In this document: in pieces, positions 43,030 through 51,346 of the stretch
Numbering within the stretch: the first letter of the stretch is position 1
Layout: the number at the start of each line of letters is the position of its first letter
Assembly: GCF_001877785.1 (NCBI RefSeq)
Contig: NZ_MINN01000128.1
Coordinates: 186,001-250,000 of the forward strand
Reading direction: 5' to 3'
DNA length: 64,000 bases
DNA from: Rossellomorea aquimaris
GTDB taxonomy: Bacteria > Bacillota > Bacilli > Bacillales > Bacillaceae_B
The notes under the pieces: generated by a model
What the model was told of the DNA's origin: nothing
What the model saw: the letters and a program-made list of their open reading frames with translations, nothing else
The model's database searches: none
Position numbers and translations under genes: made by a program

Positions 43030-43944
43030 ATGAGGGATTTTATCGCTTTTGATTTTGAGACTGCTAATCGTTCGAGGCACAGTATCTGTTCAGTCGGCAT
43101 GGTGTTTGTGGAAAATGGGAAAATAGTGGATTCGCTTTATGAATTAATTGATCCAGAAGAGAGTTTTGATGGGTTTAATATCAATATCCATGGAATCACC
43201 CCCCAGGATGTGGAAGGTGCGCAGACGTTTGATGCATTCTATCATTCAATTAAAGAAAAAATAGAAAATAAGTTGATGGTTGCACATAATCTATCCTTTG
43301 ATGGCTATGCCCTTCGTGATAATCTTGCCCGCTATGGTGTAAAGCCGGTATACAATCAATTTCTATGCACCTATCAGATGTCGAGGAAAATGGTCACTGG
43401 TCTACCTGCATACAAGCTTTCTTCAGTGTGTACCCACTTTGGAATAGAATTAGAGAATCATCACCATGCTGCAGATGATGCCGAAGCATGTGCGCATATC
43501 ATGCTGAAGCTGGCAGAAGAGTATGAGGTTACAGACTTTGATTCTCTTTACAATAAGACTAGAATCACACCCGGAGAAATATCCGAAGGCACCTATCGTT
43601 CTTCCCTAGTAAAGAAATTCCCGAAAAAACTCGATATGAGAGAGTTTCAAGCCTCAAAAGATGCAGACCCTAACCATGATTTTTACGGAAAAAACATCGT
43701 ATTTACCGGTGAACTTAAATATTTTTCAAGAGCAGAAGCAGCAAAGATGGCTGCCGGGTGTGGAGGACAGCCGCAGAACAGTGTGACAGCGAAAACCCAT
43801 TATATCATCCTTGGAAACTATGAAGATGTCATGATAAAAGGTAAAAAGTCTTCAAAAATAATGAAAGCCGAAAAGCTGATCAACGATGGGAAGAAAGTAG
43901 AAATCATCAGTGAAGAGGATTTTCTGAAAAAGGTATACGGCTAA
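43030..43944 (+). CDS. DnaQ-like 3'-5' exonuclease with C-terminal BRCT domain
   Basis: This protein has 304 residues. The N-terminal DEDDh exonuclease (1 to ~180) has FDFETAN at residue 7, VAHNLSFDGYALRDNLARYG near 90, and HHAADDAEACAHI near 155. Residues ~215-300 form a BRCT domain: GKNIVFTGELKYFSRAEAAK, the strongly conserved GG, then THYIILGN. The combination resembles a repair or proofreading nuclease targeted to DNA ends. ATG 43030 follows AAAGGGTGG. It stands alone. Confidence 0.85.
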   Translation: MRDFIAFDFETANRSRHSICSVGMVFVENGKIVDSLYELIDPEESFDGFNINIHGITPQDVEGAQTFDAFYHSIKEKIENKLMVAHNLSFDGYALRDNLARYGVKPVYNQFLCTYQMSRKMVTGLPAYKLSSVCTHFGIELENHHHAADDAEACAHIMLKLAEEYEVTDFDSLYNKTRITPGEISEGTYRSSLVKKFPKKLDMREFQASKDADPNHDFYGKNIVFTGELKYFSRAEAAKMAAGCGGQPQNSVTAKTHYIILGNYEDVMIKGKKSSKIMKAEKLINDGKKVEIISEEDFLKKVYG

Positions 43945-43972
43945 ATATACGCAGAAGAAGGAGATATAAAAA

Positions 43973-44500
43973 TTGACACTGACACTCTTGCTTCTCATTC
44001 TCGGAGTCATCGCATGGATGATGGCTGGGAAAAAAGGCAATCGCTATCAAATGAAATGGATTCACTCTTTGAAGAAATATTCATGGTTTGCCAATCCGTG
44101 GCTCGCGGGATTATTTTTATTCGGTATCAATCTATTCTTGTTCGGCATGACTGGCTTGATTTTGATCGGCCTTTCGTACTTAATGATCCCGTATTTTCAC
44201 TTGGTGATCATGATGCTTGCAGTCATCGTCAGCATCCTTGTATGGAAATCGCTCGCTTCAGCAGGCAGCTGGAAAAAGGGGGAACGCGTGAAGATTGCCG
44301 TGACCGGCAGCAGCTTCTATTTATGTATGGCCGTCTTTTTTTATTATCAAATCGTCTCTTATGTCCCCCAGTTTCCCGGAGACGACACATTCATGGCCAC
44401 CCTTGGATTCCTCGTCGGAATCCTCGTGACTGCAGTGGCTTTCCTTACCTGTTTAAGCATCATTCTGTTCACGAAAGATTCTTTTTCGAGGGAAGCATAA
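43973..44500 (+). CDS. Hypothetical membrane protein, 175 aa
   Basis: It has four or five predicted helices (for example LTLLLLILGVIAWMMAG and LVGILVTAVAFLTCLSIILF) with short loops. No family is recognised. TTG 43973 follows AGAAGGAG at good spacing. It lies 28 bp after the exonuclease gene and before a strong terminator, so the two may be cotranscribed. Confidence 0.65.
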   Translation: MTLTLLLLILGVIAWMMAGKKGNRYQMKWIHSLKKYSWFANPWLAGLFLFGINLFLFGMTGLILIGLSYLMIPYFHLVIMMLAVIVSILVWKSLASAGSWKKGERVKIAVTGSSFYLCMAVFFYYQIVSYVPQFPGDDTFMATLGFLVGILVTAVAFLTCLSIILFTKDSFSREA

Positions 44501-44503
44501 TCA

Positions 44504-44545
44504 TGGTGCCTGGCTCAACTCACATCTTTGAGCCAGGCACCAATC
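44504..44545. terminator. GTGCCTGGCTC-type hairpin
   Basis: GTGCCTGGCTCAA (44506-) is perfectly complementary to TTGAGCCAGGCAC (ends 44540), with a T-rich tail. The same word makes up the phased array at 52704-52840. Confidence 0.85.
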
Positions 44546-44605
44546 TTTATTTCTCAAATGCTTTCGATTATCCTAAAAGGAAATGCTTTAAAAAGAGGGA
44601 CTGTA

Positions 44606-45664
44606 ATGAAAACCATACATAGCGACATCATACAATTCAGGGGAAATCATTATGATTTCGGGTACATGCAGGGAGAACGCATCAAGGACTCCATTACGGT
44701 CAAAAACCGTGAAAATCAGTGGAAGGTGAGAAAGCCTCGTTTTTCAATCGATGTGAATGAAACAAAGGAAGTCATCACGCGATTTGCCCCCGGCATCTGG
44801 GACGAACTGCTCGGCCTCGAGGAAGCACTGGAGTGGCCAACGGAAAAGGTCCTTCAGGAGTTCGGCGGCTACAGGGTCGATTACGTTCGTTCCGGCTGTT
44901 CGATTCTGACTGGCCAAGACTATATGGTCAGGAATTATGATTATCATCCAAAGACATACGAAGGGCGCTATGTTTTTTACCAGCCGACGGATACAGGATA
45001 TGCCATGATCGGACCCAGCCAGCGGGTGACGGGACGGATGGATGGCATGAATGAGAAGGGCTTGGCTGTCGGCTATAATTTCATGCACCGGAAGAATCCC
45101 GGCGACGGGTTCATTTGCTGCATGATCGGCAGGCTTATACTTGAGTCGGCGGCTTCAGTGGATGAAGCGGTGGATCTCCTGAAGGAAATCCCTCATCGGC
45201 ATTCGTTCAGTTATGTTGTGTATGATAAGAGCGGTCAGACTTACATCGTTGAGACCTCTCCGCGCGGCGTCGAAGTCAGGCAGTCTACTATGTGTACCAA
45301 CCATTTCGAAATAATGAAAGAAGAAAACAGGAATCATCTAGTCGATTCTAAAAGGCGCCTGGCCGTGATGGGAGAGGAGAAGCCTGGAAATGCAGAAGAG
45401 GCTTTCCGGCTCATGAACGGCAGTGATCGCGGAGTCTTTTCAGACCTTTACGGCAGCTGGGCGGGCACGATTCATACATCCGCATATCTGCCCAGGGAGA
45501 TGAAAGCATGGTTTGCCCTGGGCGGCGACCGGGAACCGGCCGTGTTTGATTTTGATAAGTGGCTGAATGGCGAAGATATAATGCTTACCAAAATAACAGG
45601 TGAGGTAGATACAGATATTCCGTTTGTTCATATGGATGAGGGAGCGGACTGGTTTAAAAGGTAA
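44606..45664 (+). CDS. C45 family peptidase / acyltransferase-like Ntn hydrolase
   Basis: This 352-residue protein resembles the acyl-CoA:6-aminopenicillanate acyltransferase (C45) family. The predicted catalytic cysteine is in RSGCSIL near residue 97, after which the protein may self-cleave. Nearby are YMVRNYDYHP and MNEKGLAVGYNFM, conserved in the family. The physiological substrate is unknown, probably an amide or acylated amino acid. ATG 44606 has AGAGGGA upstream; the frame opens 26 codons earlier inside the terminator. Confidence 0.75.
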   Translation: MKTIHSDIIQFRGNHYDFGYMQGERIKDSITVKNRENQWKVRKPRFSIDVNETKEVITRFAPGIWDELLGLEEALEWPTEKVLQEFGGYRVDYVRSGCSILTGQDYMVRNYDYHPKTYEGRYVFYQPTDTGYAMIGPSQRVTGRMDGMNEKGLAVGYNFMHRKNPGDGFICCMIGRLILESAASVDEAVDLLKEIPHRHSFSYVVYDKSGQTYIVETSPRGVEVRQSTMCTNHFEIMKEENRNHLVDSKRRLAVMGEEKPGNAEEAFRLMNGSDRGVFSDLYGSWAGTIHTSAYLPREMKAWFALGGDREPAVFDFDKWLNGEDIMLTKITGEVDTDIPFVHMDEGADWFKR

Positions 45665-45692
45665 ACCTGTATTTCAGGTATACCTTTTTTAT
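45657..45692 (+). terminator. Terminator of the C45 gene
   Basis: AAAGGTAAACCTG pairs with CAGGTATACCTTT, followed by Ts. Confidence 0.8.
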
Positions 45693-45883
45693 TTGGATTT
45701 TTTATGATGATAATGGATAAAAAAAGAAAATCGACTTCCAATAACATACTGATAATTCCTATATTATGAAGAGCTTTGTTACTTTCATCTTAATTTGGTA
45801 AACGTGCCAAAATAGGCACATAGATTTTGTTTCGGTTGTCAGTATAATAGAACTAGAAGGGTTTTTTGACGGGAGGGTTGCCA

Positions 45884-46474
45884 ATGGGTCAAAGGAAAAG
45901 AATATGGCTTGAAAAGTTAAGAAAAATAAAAGGATACAGTCAAGAAGAAATCGCTAATCTGGTTCACATAGACAGGTCTTATTATTCCAAAATTGAGAGC
46001 GGTGTCAGGATCCCGAGTCCGGCAACGGCAGAAGATCTGGCTGATTTGCTGAACTTTCATGTGTCTATCTTTGAACTGGAGGACAGTCCTTTTTACTTTG
46101 CTTTGCAGGATGCCCCAATGATAGTGGCACACTTCAATCTTAACCTGGAATACACCTGGATTTTCAATCCCCATCCTAATTTTGATGCCGTTTCAGTGAT
46201 CGGAATGAACGATGTGGATTTGGAGGATAATCCGGGTAACAGGCAGTTGATGGAACTGAAAAGGAAAGTGATTGCTGAGGGCAGACCGATCAGGAAAATC
46301 ATCGAGTTTCCAATGTCTGACGGTTTATATACGTATGATGTGTCCTGTCACCCTTTATTTAATGATAAAGGTGCACTGATTGGAGGAAGTTCTGCATCCA
46401 CCGAGCTAAGAAAGGTGGATAAAACAGAAGTATCGCACTGTGATCGCACATCTGAGAACCTCACATTAAATTAA
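45884..46474 (+). CDS. XRE-type regulator with PAS-like sensor domain
   Basis: This 196-residue protein has a Cro/XRE helix-turn-helix at residues ~8-65 (YSQEEIANLVHIDRSYYSKI). A PAS-like domain follows at ~75-180: APMIVAHFNLNLEYTWIFNP, GMNDVDLEDNPGN and DVSCHPLFNDKGALIGG. It would bind DNA and respond to a small molecule. ATG 45884 follows GGGAGGG. The kinase gene begins 10 bp after its stop, implying one operon. Confidence 0.82.
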   Translation: MGQRKRIWLEKLRKIKGYSQEEIANLVHIDRSYYSKIESGVRIPSPATAEDLADLLNFHVSIFELEDSPFYFALQDAPMIVAHFNLNLEYTWIFNPHPNFDAVSVIGMNDVDLEDNPGNRQLMELKRKVIAEGRPIRKIIEFPMSDGLYTYDVSCHPLFNDKGALIGGSSASTELRKVDKTEVSHCDRTSENLTLN

Positions 46475-46483
46475 AGAATAGGG

Positions 46484-47761
46484 GTGGAGGATGTGCAGGA
46501 TTCTATATTGACGAACTTATTATTGAATTCTTTTTTTATTCTATCAGGTCTATTGATCATCGCAGTTTATTATGATGTCAAAAAGAAAGTTCCATCCAGA
46601 TTATTTGTCATCCTCATCTCAAGCGTTACGATTATATTATGTGTGATGTTCGGTTCCAAACTTGCATCCGGAGTCTATATCGATTTAAGGCGGGTCCCGT
46701 TCTTCTTGGCGAGTCTGTATTTCGGACCACTGGTGTCATTTGTACTCATGGTCATCATCATTGTTATCAGACTGATCCTTATAGGGGATGAATTGATCCT
46801 CCTTGTCGCACTGAATTATTTTAGTGCATTTTTAATTTTAGCAAAGCTGTCAAAAGGTTTTTATCGTGCAAAGAAAAAACATAAATTGATTTACTCTGCC
46901 GGCCTCTGTTTACTGATGTCGGTCTATAACATAATAGTCGGCTACTTGTACGGTACAGAATTAGTGATGGTTGAACAAATTGGCATCGTCCTCATACCGC
47001 TGGCCTCGATGGTCTTTGCTATCCTTATAGCTGAAATGCTGCGCAAGGTGATGAAAGCTAGAAATTTATTCATACAGCAGGAAAAACTGCAGGCAGTCGG
47101 ACAATTGGCAGCCACCATTTCTCATGAGGTAAGTAATCCATTAACGTCCTCAAAAGGCTTTCTCCAGCTGATGCGCAATGAACAAGATCAAAACAGTCAA
47201 CAAAGATTCCTCGATCTTTCGTTGGAAGGAATCGATCAGGCGTCACATGTGATCGACGAGTATTTAACATTTGCCAACACAACCCCTGATAAAATAGAGC
47301 ATATCGACGTAAAGGAACTGATAAGTGGATTAATTCATATGATGAAGCCGATTGCCGCCAATCACGGTGTATCCATCAAATACAAGTTATTGCCGGACAT
47401 ATACATTGAAGGCCAGACTCGGAAATTCAAGCAATGCATGATGAATATCATGAAAAACTCCATCGAGTCCATGCCTTCCGGCGGTGTGCTCCTTATAGGA
47501 ATGACACAGGCTGATAATCTGGTCATCTCCATTGCCGATACAGGATCTGGAATGACCGCCGAGCAGGTTCATCGATTCGGTGAACCATTTTACACGACAA
47601 AAGATGAAGGGACGGGTCTCGGCATCATGGCTGCAAGTATCATCGTCAATTCCATGAGGGGCAAGATTCAGGTGAAAAGTGAATTGAACAGGGGAACAAC
47701 CGTCTTTTTGGAATTTGGTGAAGTGACATTTATAAAAGACAAAAAAGGAATCCAGCCGTGA
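46484..47761 (+). CDS. Membrane sensor histidine kinase (sporulation-kinase-like)
   Basis: This 425-residue protein has an N-terminal 5-6-helix membrane domain (to ~185) resembling 5TM LytS-type sensors. The catalytic part shows the phosphorylated histidine in ATISHEVSNPLTSSKGFLQL near 212, the N box MMNIMKNSIESMP near 322, and the G boxes IADTGSGM and DEGTGLGI. The HEVxNPLT form is shared with Bacillus sporulation kinases. No response regulator is adjacent. GTG 46484 is provisional, since its ribosome site is poor. Confidence 0.82.
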   Translation: MEDVQDSILTNLLLNSFFILSGLLIIAVYYDVKKKVPSRLFVILISSVTIILCVMFGSKLASGVYIDLRRVPFFLASLYFGPLVSFVLMVIIIVIRLILIGDELILLVALNYFSAFLILAKLSKGFYRAKKKHKLIYSAGLCLLMSVYNIIVGYLYGTELVMVEQIGIVLIPLASMVFAILIAEMLRKVMKARNLFIQQEKLQAVGQLAATISHEVSNPLTSSKGFLQLMRNEQDQNSQQRFLDLSLEGIDQASHVIDEYLTFANTTPDKIEHIDVKELISGLIHMMKPIAANHGVSIKYKLLPDIYIEGQTRKFKQCMMNIMKNSIESMPSGGVLLIGMTQADNLVISIADTGSGMTAEQVHRFGEPFYTTKDEGTGLGIMAASIIVNSMRGKIQVKSELNRGTTVFLEFGEVTFIKDKKGIQP

Positions 47762-47778
47762 AAGCTGGATTCCTTTTT
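47747..47778. terminator. Terminator overlapping the kinase stop codon
   Basis: AAGGAATCCAGC pairs with GCTGGATTCCTTTTT around CGTGAAA. The left arm is within the last kinase codons, and it also serves the convergent nitroreductase gene. Confidence 0.9.
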
Positions 47779-47781
47779 GCC

Positions 47782-48456
47782 TTATATGAATTTCACAATA
47801 TCCTCGAATGGTCTGCGCGTCTTCGGTGCCGGATCGTTTACACGGTATCCGAAGGCACACATGACTGAAATGCTGAAGTGACCGTCTTCCAGCAATCCTT
47901 CTTCTTCGAGCAGCGCATTCATTTTATCAACATCAAAGCCTTCGATCGGACATGAGTCCACTCCGATCTGAGCGGCTGCCGTCATCATGTTCCCCAGGGC
48001 GATATAAGTCTGTTTCCCTGCCCAGTCAAGCATCGGGCGCTCTCCGTCCAGAAGGTCGAAATCAACTTTCTGGAACTGCTCGATTTTTTCGAGATATTTG
48101 CTCATATGATCTTCAGGCATGCTCTTTGTGTTTTGGAAATGATTGCGCAGATATTCTGAATCATACTTCGTATCAAGCTTTGTACGGGCCAGTACGACTA
48201 CAAAATGGCTGGCATCCGGCAGTTTCCCGTAAGCCCCCCACGCCGTGTTCTTGATTTTTTCACGGAGACCCGCATCCTCGATGACCAGGAATCTCCATGG
48301 CTCAAAACCGAAAGAACTTGGAGAAAGCCGGCCGGTTTCCATGATGAATTGAAAATCATCATCGGCTACCTTTTTATCTGGATCGAATTGCTTGGTGGCA
48401 TGCCTGAATTCATAGGCATCCAATATTTCCTGTTTGATTGCTTCTTTATCCCTCAT
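47782..48456 (-). CDS. NAD(P)H-dependent nitroreductase (YfkO/NfsB-like)
   Basis: This 224-residue flavoprotein has the FMN-binding opening EFRHATKQFDPDKKV near residue 15, SPSSFGFEPWRFLVIEDAGL near 45, and the helix WAGKQTYIALGNMMTAAAQI near 130 followed by GVDSCPIEGFD. It reduces quinones or nitro compounds. ATG 48456 follows AAGGAG; the frame extends to 48522 without a better site. Confidence 0.87.
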   Translation of the reverse strand: MRDKEAIKQEILDAYEFRHATKQFDPDKKVADDDFQFIMETGRLSPSSFGFEPWRFLVIEDAGLREKIKNTAWGAYGKLPDASHFVVVLARTKLDTKYDSEYLRNHFQNTKSMPEDHMSKYLEKIEQFQKVDFDLLDGERPMLDWAGKQTYIALGNMMTAAAQIGVDSCPIEGFDVDKMNALLEEEGLLEDGHFSISVMCAFGYRVNDPAPKTRRPFEDIVKFI

Positions 48457-48600
48457 TGAACATCGCTCCTTACTTGAATTCATTGACTTCTTTAAAATAG
48501 CATAAGTTGTCTGAGGATTCACATCATTTGATTGGCGGATACGTTGCCTCTTGAAACTATTTCCGTTTTGTTTCGTATAAAGAGGAAAGGTCTACTAAAC

Positions 48601-48856
48601 GCCGCAGTTGATTTCCGTACAAGACTTCGCTTTCCGCGGGTAGCCCGTGAGCCTCCTCGGCAAGCCTGCGGGAAGAAAAGCGGAGGGGCTTTGAAAAGAG
48701 GCGGTTGGCATAAGGCGAATCGGCCACGAAGGCGCTCTTTGCCTTCTTGGCCGATTTGACTTATGACATGTGCCTCTAAACCCCGCAGCTAGACAAGTCT
48801 CACATCAGCTACTCTTCCCGCAGGAGTCTTCGTCTTGCACTACAATCAACTACTGG
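48601..48856 (+). repeat. Large dispersed palindrome, copy E (with nested second palindrome)
   Basis: The outer arms match copies B and C (TTGATTTCCGTACAAGAC to GTCTTGCACTACAATCAA). Between them lies ~105 bp whose reverse complement matches the insert of copy A, including TAGAGGCACATGTCATAAG. The insertion point is different in detail, suggesting independent or rearranged nesting. Confidence 0.8.
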
Positions 48857-48932
48857 ATGATAAGCATAAAAAAATTTTATATAAATAATTTGCGAAAAAT
48901 TATCAAACAAAAGTATTTTAGGAGGAGATACT

Positions 48933-49226
48933 ATGATGGGAATCATCCTGATCTTCGTGATTGGAGCAGCGATGCTCGCTCTTTTCAATTGGCTGATGGG
49001 GTATGGGAAAGGATATATCCAAATAGATTTTGAAGAACGTTTCTTCAAGGAGAAGGAACATATTGAAGCAATCAAGCTGGAACTTGAAAATCAGGGGAAA
49101 GAAGTTCACTATCAAGGTAACGGCCATTTTAAGATAGACGATCGCCCATATTCATTCATCGAACGAATCGTCTCCATGGGAGGAGTCCCGATGCAGCGGA
49201 CCATTCTTAAACCGATTAAAAAGTAA
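48933..49226 (+). CDS. Small membrane-anchored protein, unknown function
   Basis: This 97-residue protein has one N-terminal helix (MGIILIFVIGAAMLALFNW) and a charged soluble part with a predicted helix (KEKEHIEAIKLELENQGKEV) and two strands. Not recognised. ATG 48933 follows AGGAGGAG. A GTCCGTCCAC hairpin without T-run separates it from the next gene. Confidence 0.65.
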   Translation: MMGIILIFVIGAAMLALFNWLMGYGKGYIQIDFEERFFKEKEHIEAIKLELENQGKEVHYQGNGHFKIDDRPYSFIERIVSMGGVPMQRTILKPIKK

Positions 49227-49228
49227 AG

Positions 49229-49260
49229 GTCCGTCCACGCTAACGCGGTGTGGACGGACG
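49229..49260. terminator. Hairpin between the small membrane protein and methyltransferase genes
   Basis: GTCCGTCCACGC and GTGTGGACGGAC form a stem with no T-run, so it may be an attenuator or RNA-stability element. Confidence 0.45.
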
Positions 49261-49277
49261 ATGACGAGGAGATGTAT

Positions 49278-49886
49278 ATGAAAGAAAATTATTTTGACGA
49301 ACTGCTGAATATCAAAACGGGGAAGGATCAGATGGGGATGCCGAGGGCGATTCATTATCACCGCTATGAACCCACTCCATATGGGGCGCTTCAGGAGTTG
49401 TTCCAGGTGTACGAGTTGAAGAAGACTGACCGCGTTGTGGATTTCGGGTGTGGCAAGGGCCGTCTCAATTTTTTTACGCATTATTTATTTGGATCGACCG
49501 TCATCGGAATCGAGATGAATGAAGAGTTTCATCTTGAGGCCATCGAGAACCGGGAGAACTTTTTTAGAAAGCAGAAGGGCAGAAGAAGTGCGATAGAATT
49601 TCATTGCTGCCTGGCCGAAGAGTATGAGATCCACCCGGGTGATAACGTCTTCTATTTCTTCAACCCGTTTTCTGTGCAGATTTTTATGAAAATCATCAAC
49701 AACATCCTATTCTCATTGGAATTTTCTCCCCGTGACATCGAAATCGTCCTCTACTACAGCTCGGACGATTATGTTCATTATCTGGAGAACCATTCACTGT
49801 TCGAACTTCGTAATGAAATCAATCTTTCCGGGGAGTATGAACATAATGTGTATGAGCGTTTTTTGGTTTATGGGCTCGCATATTGA
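49278..49886 (+). CDS. SAM-dependent methyltransferase
   Basis: This 202-residue protein has motif I VVDFGCGKGRLNFF near residue 55, the acidic motif II VIGIEMNEEF and motif IV-like VFYFFNPFS near 126. The substrate is unknown. ATG 49278 follows GAGGAG. The frame opens at 49248 in the hairpin. Confidence 0.78.
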   Translation: MKENYFDELLNIKTGKDQMGMPRAIHYHRYEPTPYGALQELFQVYELKKTDRVVDFGCGKGRLNFFTHYLFGSTVIGIEMNEEFHLEAIENRENFFRKQKGRRSAIEFHCCLAEEYEIHPGDNVFYFFNPFSVQIFMKIINNILFSLEFSPRDIEIVLYYSSDDYVHYLENHSLFELRNEINLSGEYEHNVYERFLVYGLAY

Positions 49887-49928
49887 ATCCAGCAGATGAT
49901 TTTGAAAAAACAGCTGCTGGTTTTTTTC
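49887..49928. terminator. Terminator between the methyltransferase gene and bioY
   Basis: CCAGCAG (49889-49895) pairs with CTGCTGG (49914-49920), followed by seven Ts. Confidence 0.88.
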
Positions 49929-49950
49929 TGTTTTCGAAAAATCGAAAGTA

Positions 49951-50526
49951 CTACTTGGAAACATACTGTGGATTCACGGAGGGGACCGCTTTATACAATC
50001 TCTGCAGGATTACCATGGATACAGCTGTGACCCCCAGGTCCAAAGGCAGGTAGACCGCCATCCATCCCCAGGCGACGGTATAGCTGAAGCCGCTTGGCGC
50101 CTCCGCCCAGAATGAAAGGGCGACATACATAAAATTCGTACCGATTATGTAATTCAACACCAACGCAAGTATCCCCCCTGTAGTATATCCAAAGATGTTC
50201 CTCTTTCTTTCCAGCACCATACCGACTGCAAAAGCGACAGCGATAAAAGACAGAACGAATCCGAATGTGGGGCTCAATAAACTGGAAGGACCACCTTTAA
50301 ACTGGGCAAAAACAGGAGCCCCGGCCAGGCCGAGTGCCAAGTAAACCGTCATCGCTTTTGCGCCTGTCCTGCTCCCCAGCATCCCTCCGGCAAGAATCGC
50401 AAACATCAACTGAAGCGTGACGGGGACCCCGCCGATCACCAGAAACGGTGAGATATTCGCCCCGACCGCCATCAGGGCGGCAAAGAGGCCGCATAATACT
50501 ATTTCTTTCGTTTTACTCATCTTCAT
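49951..50526 (-). CDS. bioY: Biotin transporter substrate-binding subunit BioY
   Basis: This 191-residue ECF S-component has six helices. Signatures are GANISPFLVIGGVPVTLQ near residue 25 and GSRTGAKAMTVYLALGLAGAPVFA near 55. It binds biotin in the membrane and works with an ECF energising module encoded elsewhere. ATG 50526 follows GGAAGGAT. It diverges from bioDA across a BirA box. Confidence 0.92.
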   Translation of the reverse strand: MKMSKTKEIVLCGLFAALMAVGANISPFLVIGGVPVTLQLMFAILAGGMLGSRTGAKAMTVYLALGLAGAPVFAQFKGGPSSLLSPTFGFVLSFIAVAFAVGMVLERKRNIFGYTTGGILALVLNYIIGTNFMYVALSFWAEAPSGFSYTVAWGWMAVYLPLDLGVTAVSMVILQRLYKAVPSVNPQYVSK

Positions 50527-50569
50527 ACTATCCTTCCTCATAATGTGATATGATACTTATTATCAAATA

Positions 50570-50598
50570 TGTTAACTAAAAAGTAAATATGGTTAACA
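50570..50598. promoter_or_regulatory. BirA operator between bioY and bioDA
   Basis: TGTTAAC-N15-GTTAACA fits the Bacillus BirA consensus of TTGTTAAC/GTTAACAA arms with a 14-16 bp spacer. Biotinyl-BirA bound here would repress both directions. Confidence 0.88.
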
Positions 50599-50620
50599 TA
50601 GATAAAAAGGAGGAAATTAA

Positions 50621-51346
50621 GTGGGTGGTTTTTTTGTCACAGGCACCGATACTGAAATTGGCAAGACAATGATCACAGCTGTGTTGACCCGCCATTATCT
50701 TGAGCGGGGATCCGACACGTTCCCTTACAAGCCTGTCCAAAGCGGAGCTGAATGGGAAGGGGAGAAGCTGACTGCACCGGACACCGTATTTTATGAACGT
50801 TTCGCAGGCAGGGAATTTGGACCTGAAACCAATACATATCTTTTGAAAATACCAAGTTCTCCTCACCTGGCAGCAGCGTTGGAAGGCGTGAAAATTGAAT
50901 CTCAGCCGATTGTTGATCAAACAGAGAAACTACTAAACTCTCATGAACTCGTGTTTGTGGAAGGGGCAGGCGGATTGATCGTCCCGTTGAATGAGGAAGA
51001 AACGATGATCGACCTGATCGACCGACTGTCGCTGCCAGTCATCCTGGTGGCAAGGGCGGGTCTTGGAACGATCAATCACACGGTCCTGTCGGTAATGGCG
51101 CTGAAACAGAGAAACATCAAAATCGCCGGGATCGTCCTCAACCGGGTGACATCCGATGAGCTGACGGAGATCGAAGAAGACAATAGAAGAATGCTTCAGA
51201 AATTATCAGGTGTTCCCATCATAGGCACCTTTCCATACATAACAGGCCGGGAAATAGAAAAACTGGACGTCGGAGAAATCCTTGAACACTGGAACATGAA
51301 TATTTTAGAGGAGGCAATGCAGCATGAATCAAGAAAAGCTTATTGA
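50621..51346 (+). CDS. bioD: Dethiobiotin synthetase BioD
   Basis: This 241-residue enzyme has Walker [10 protein letters not shown] near residue 7, then KPVQSG, and [10 protein letters not shown] near 112. It forms dethiobiotin from diaminopelargonate, CO2 and ATP. GTG 50621 follows AAGGAGG. It overlaps bioA by 23 bp. Confidence 0.93.
   Translation: MGGFFVTGTDTEIGKTMITAVLTRHYLERGSDTFPYKPVQSGAEWEGEKLTAPDTVFYERFAGREFGPETNTYLLKIPSSPHLAAALEGVKIESQPIVDQTEKLLNSHELVFVEGAGGLIVPLNEEETMIDLIDRLSLPVILVARAGLGTINHTVLSVMALKQRNIKIAGIVLNRVTSDELTEIEEDNRRMLQKLSGVPIIGTFPYITGREIEKLDVGEILEHWNMNILEEAMQHESRKAY

Noticed and set aside
47234-47250. TCACATGTGA palindrome in the histidine kinase gene as an FNR or Crp site
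   Set aside because: The spacing between half-sites is wrong and it is inside a coding region with no promoter nearby.
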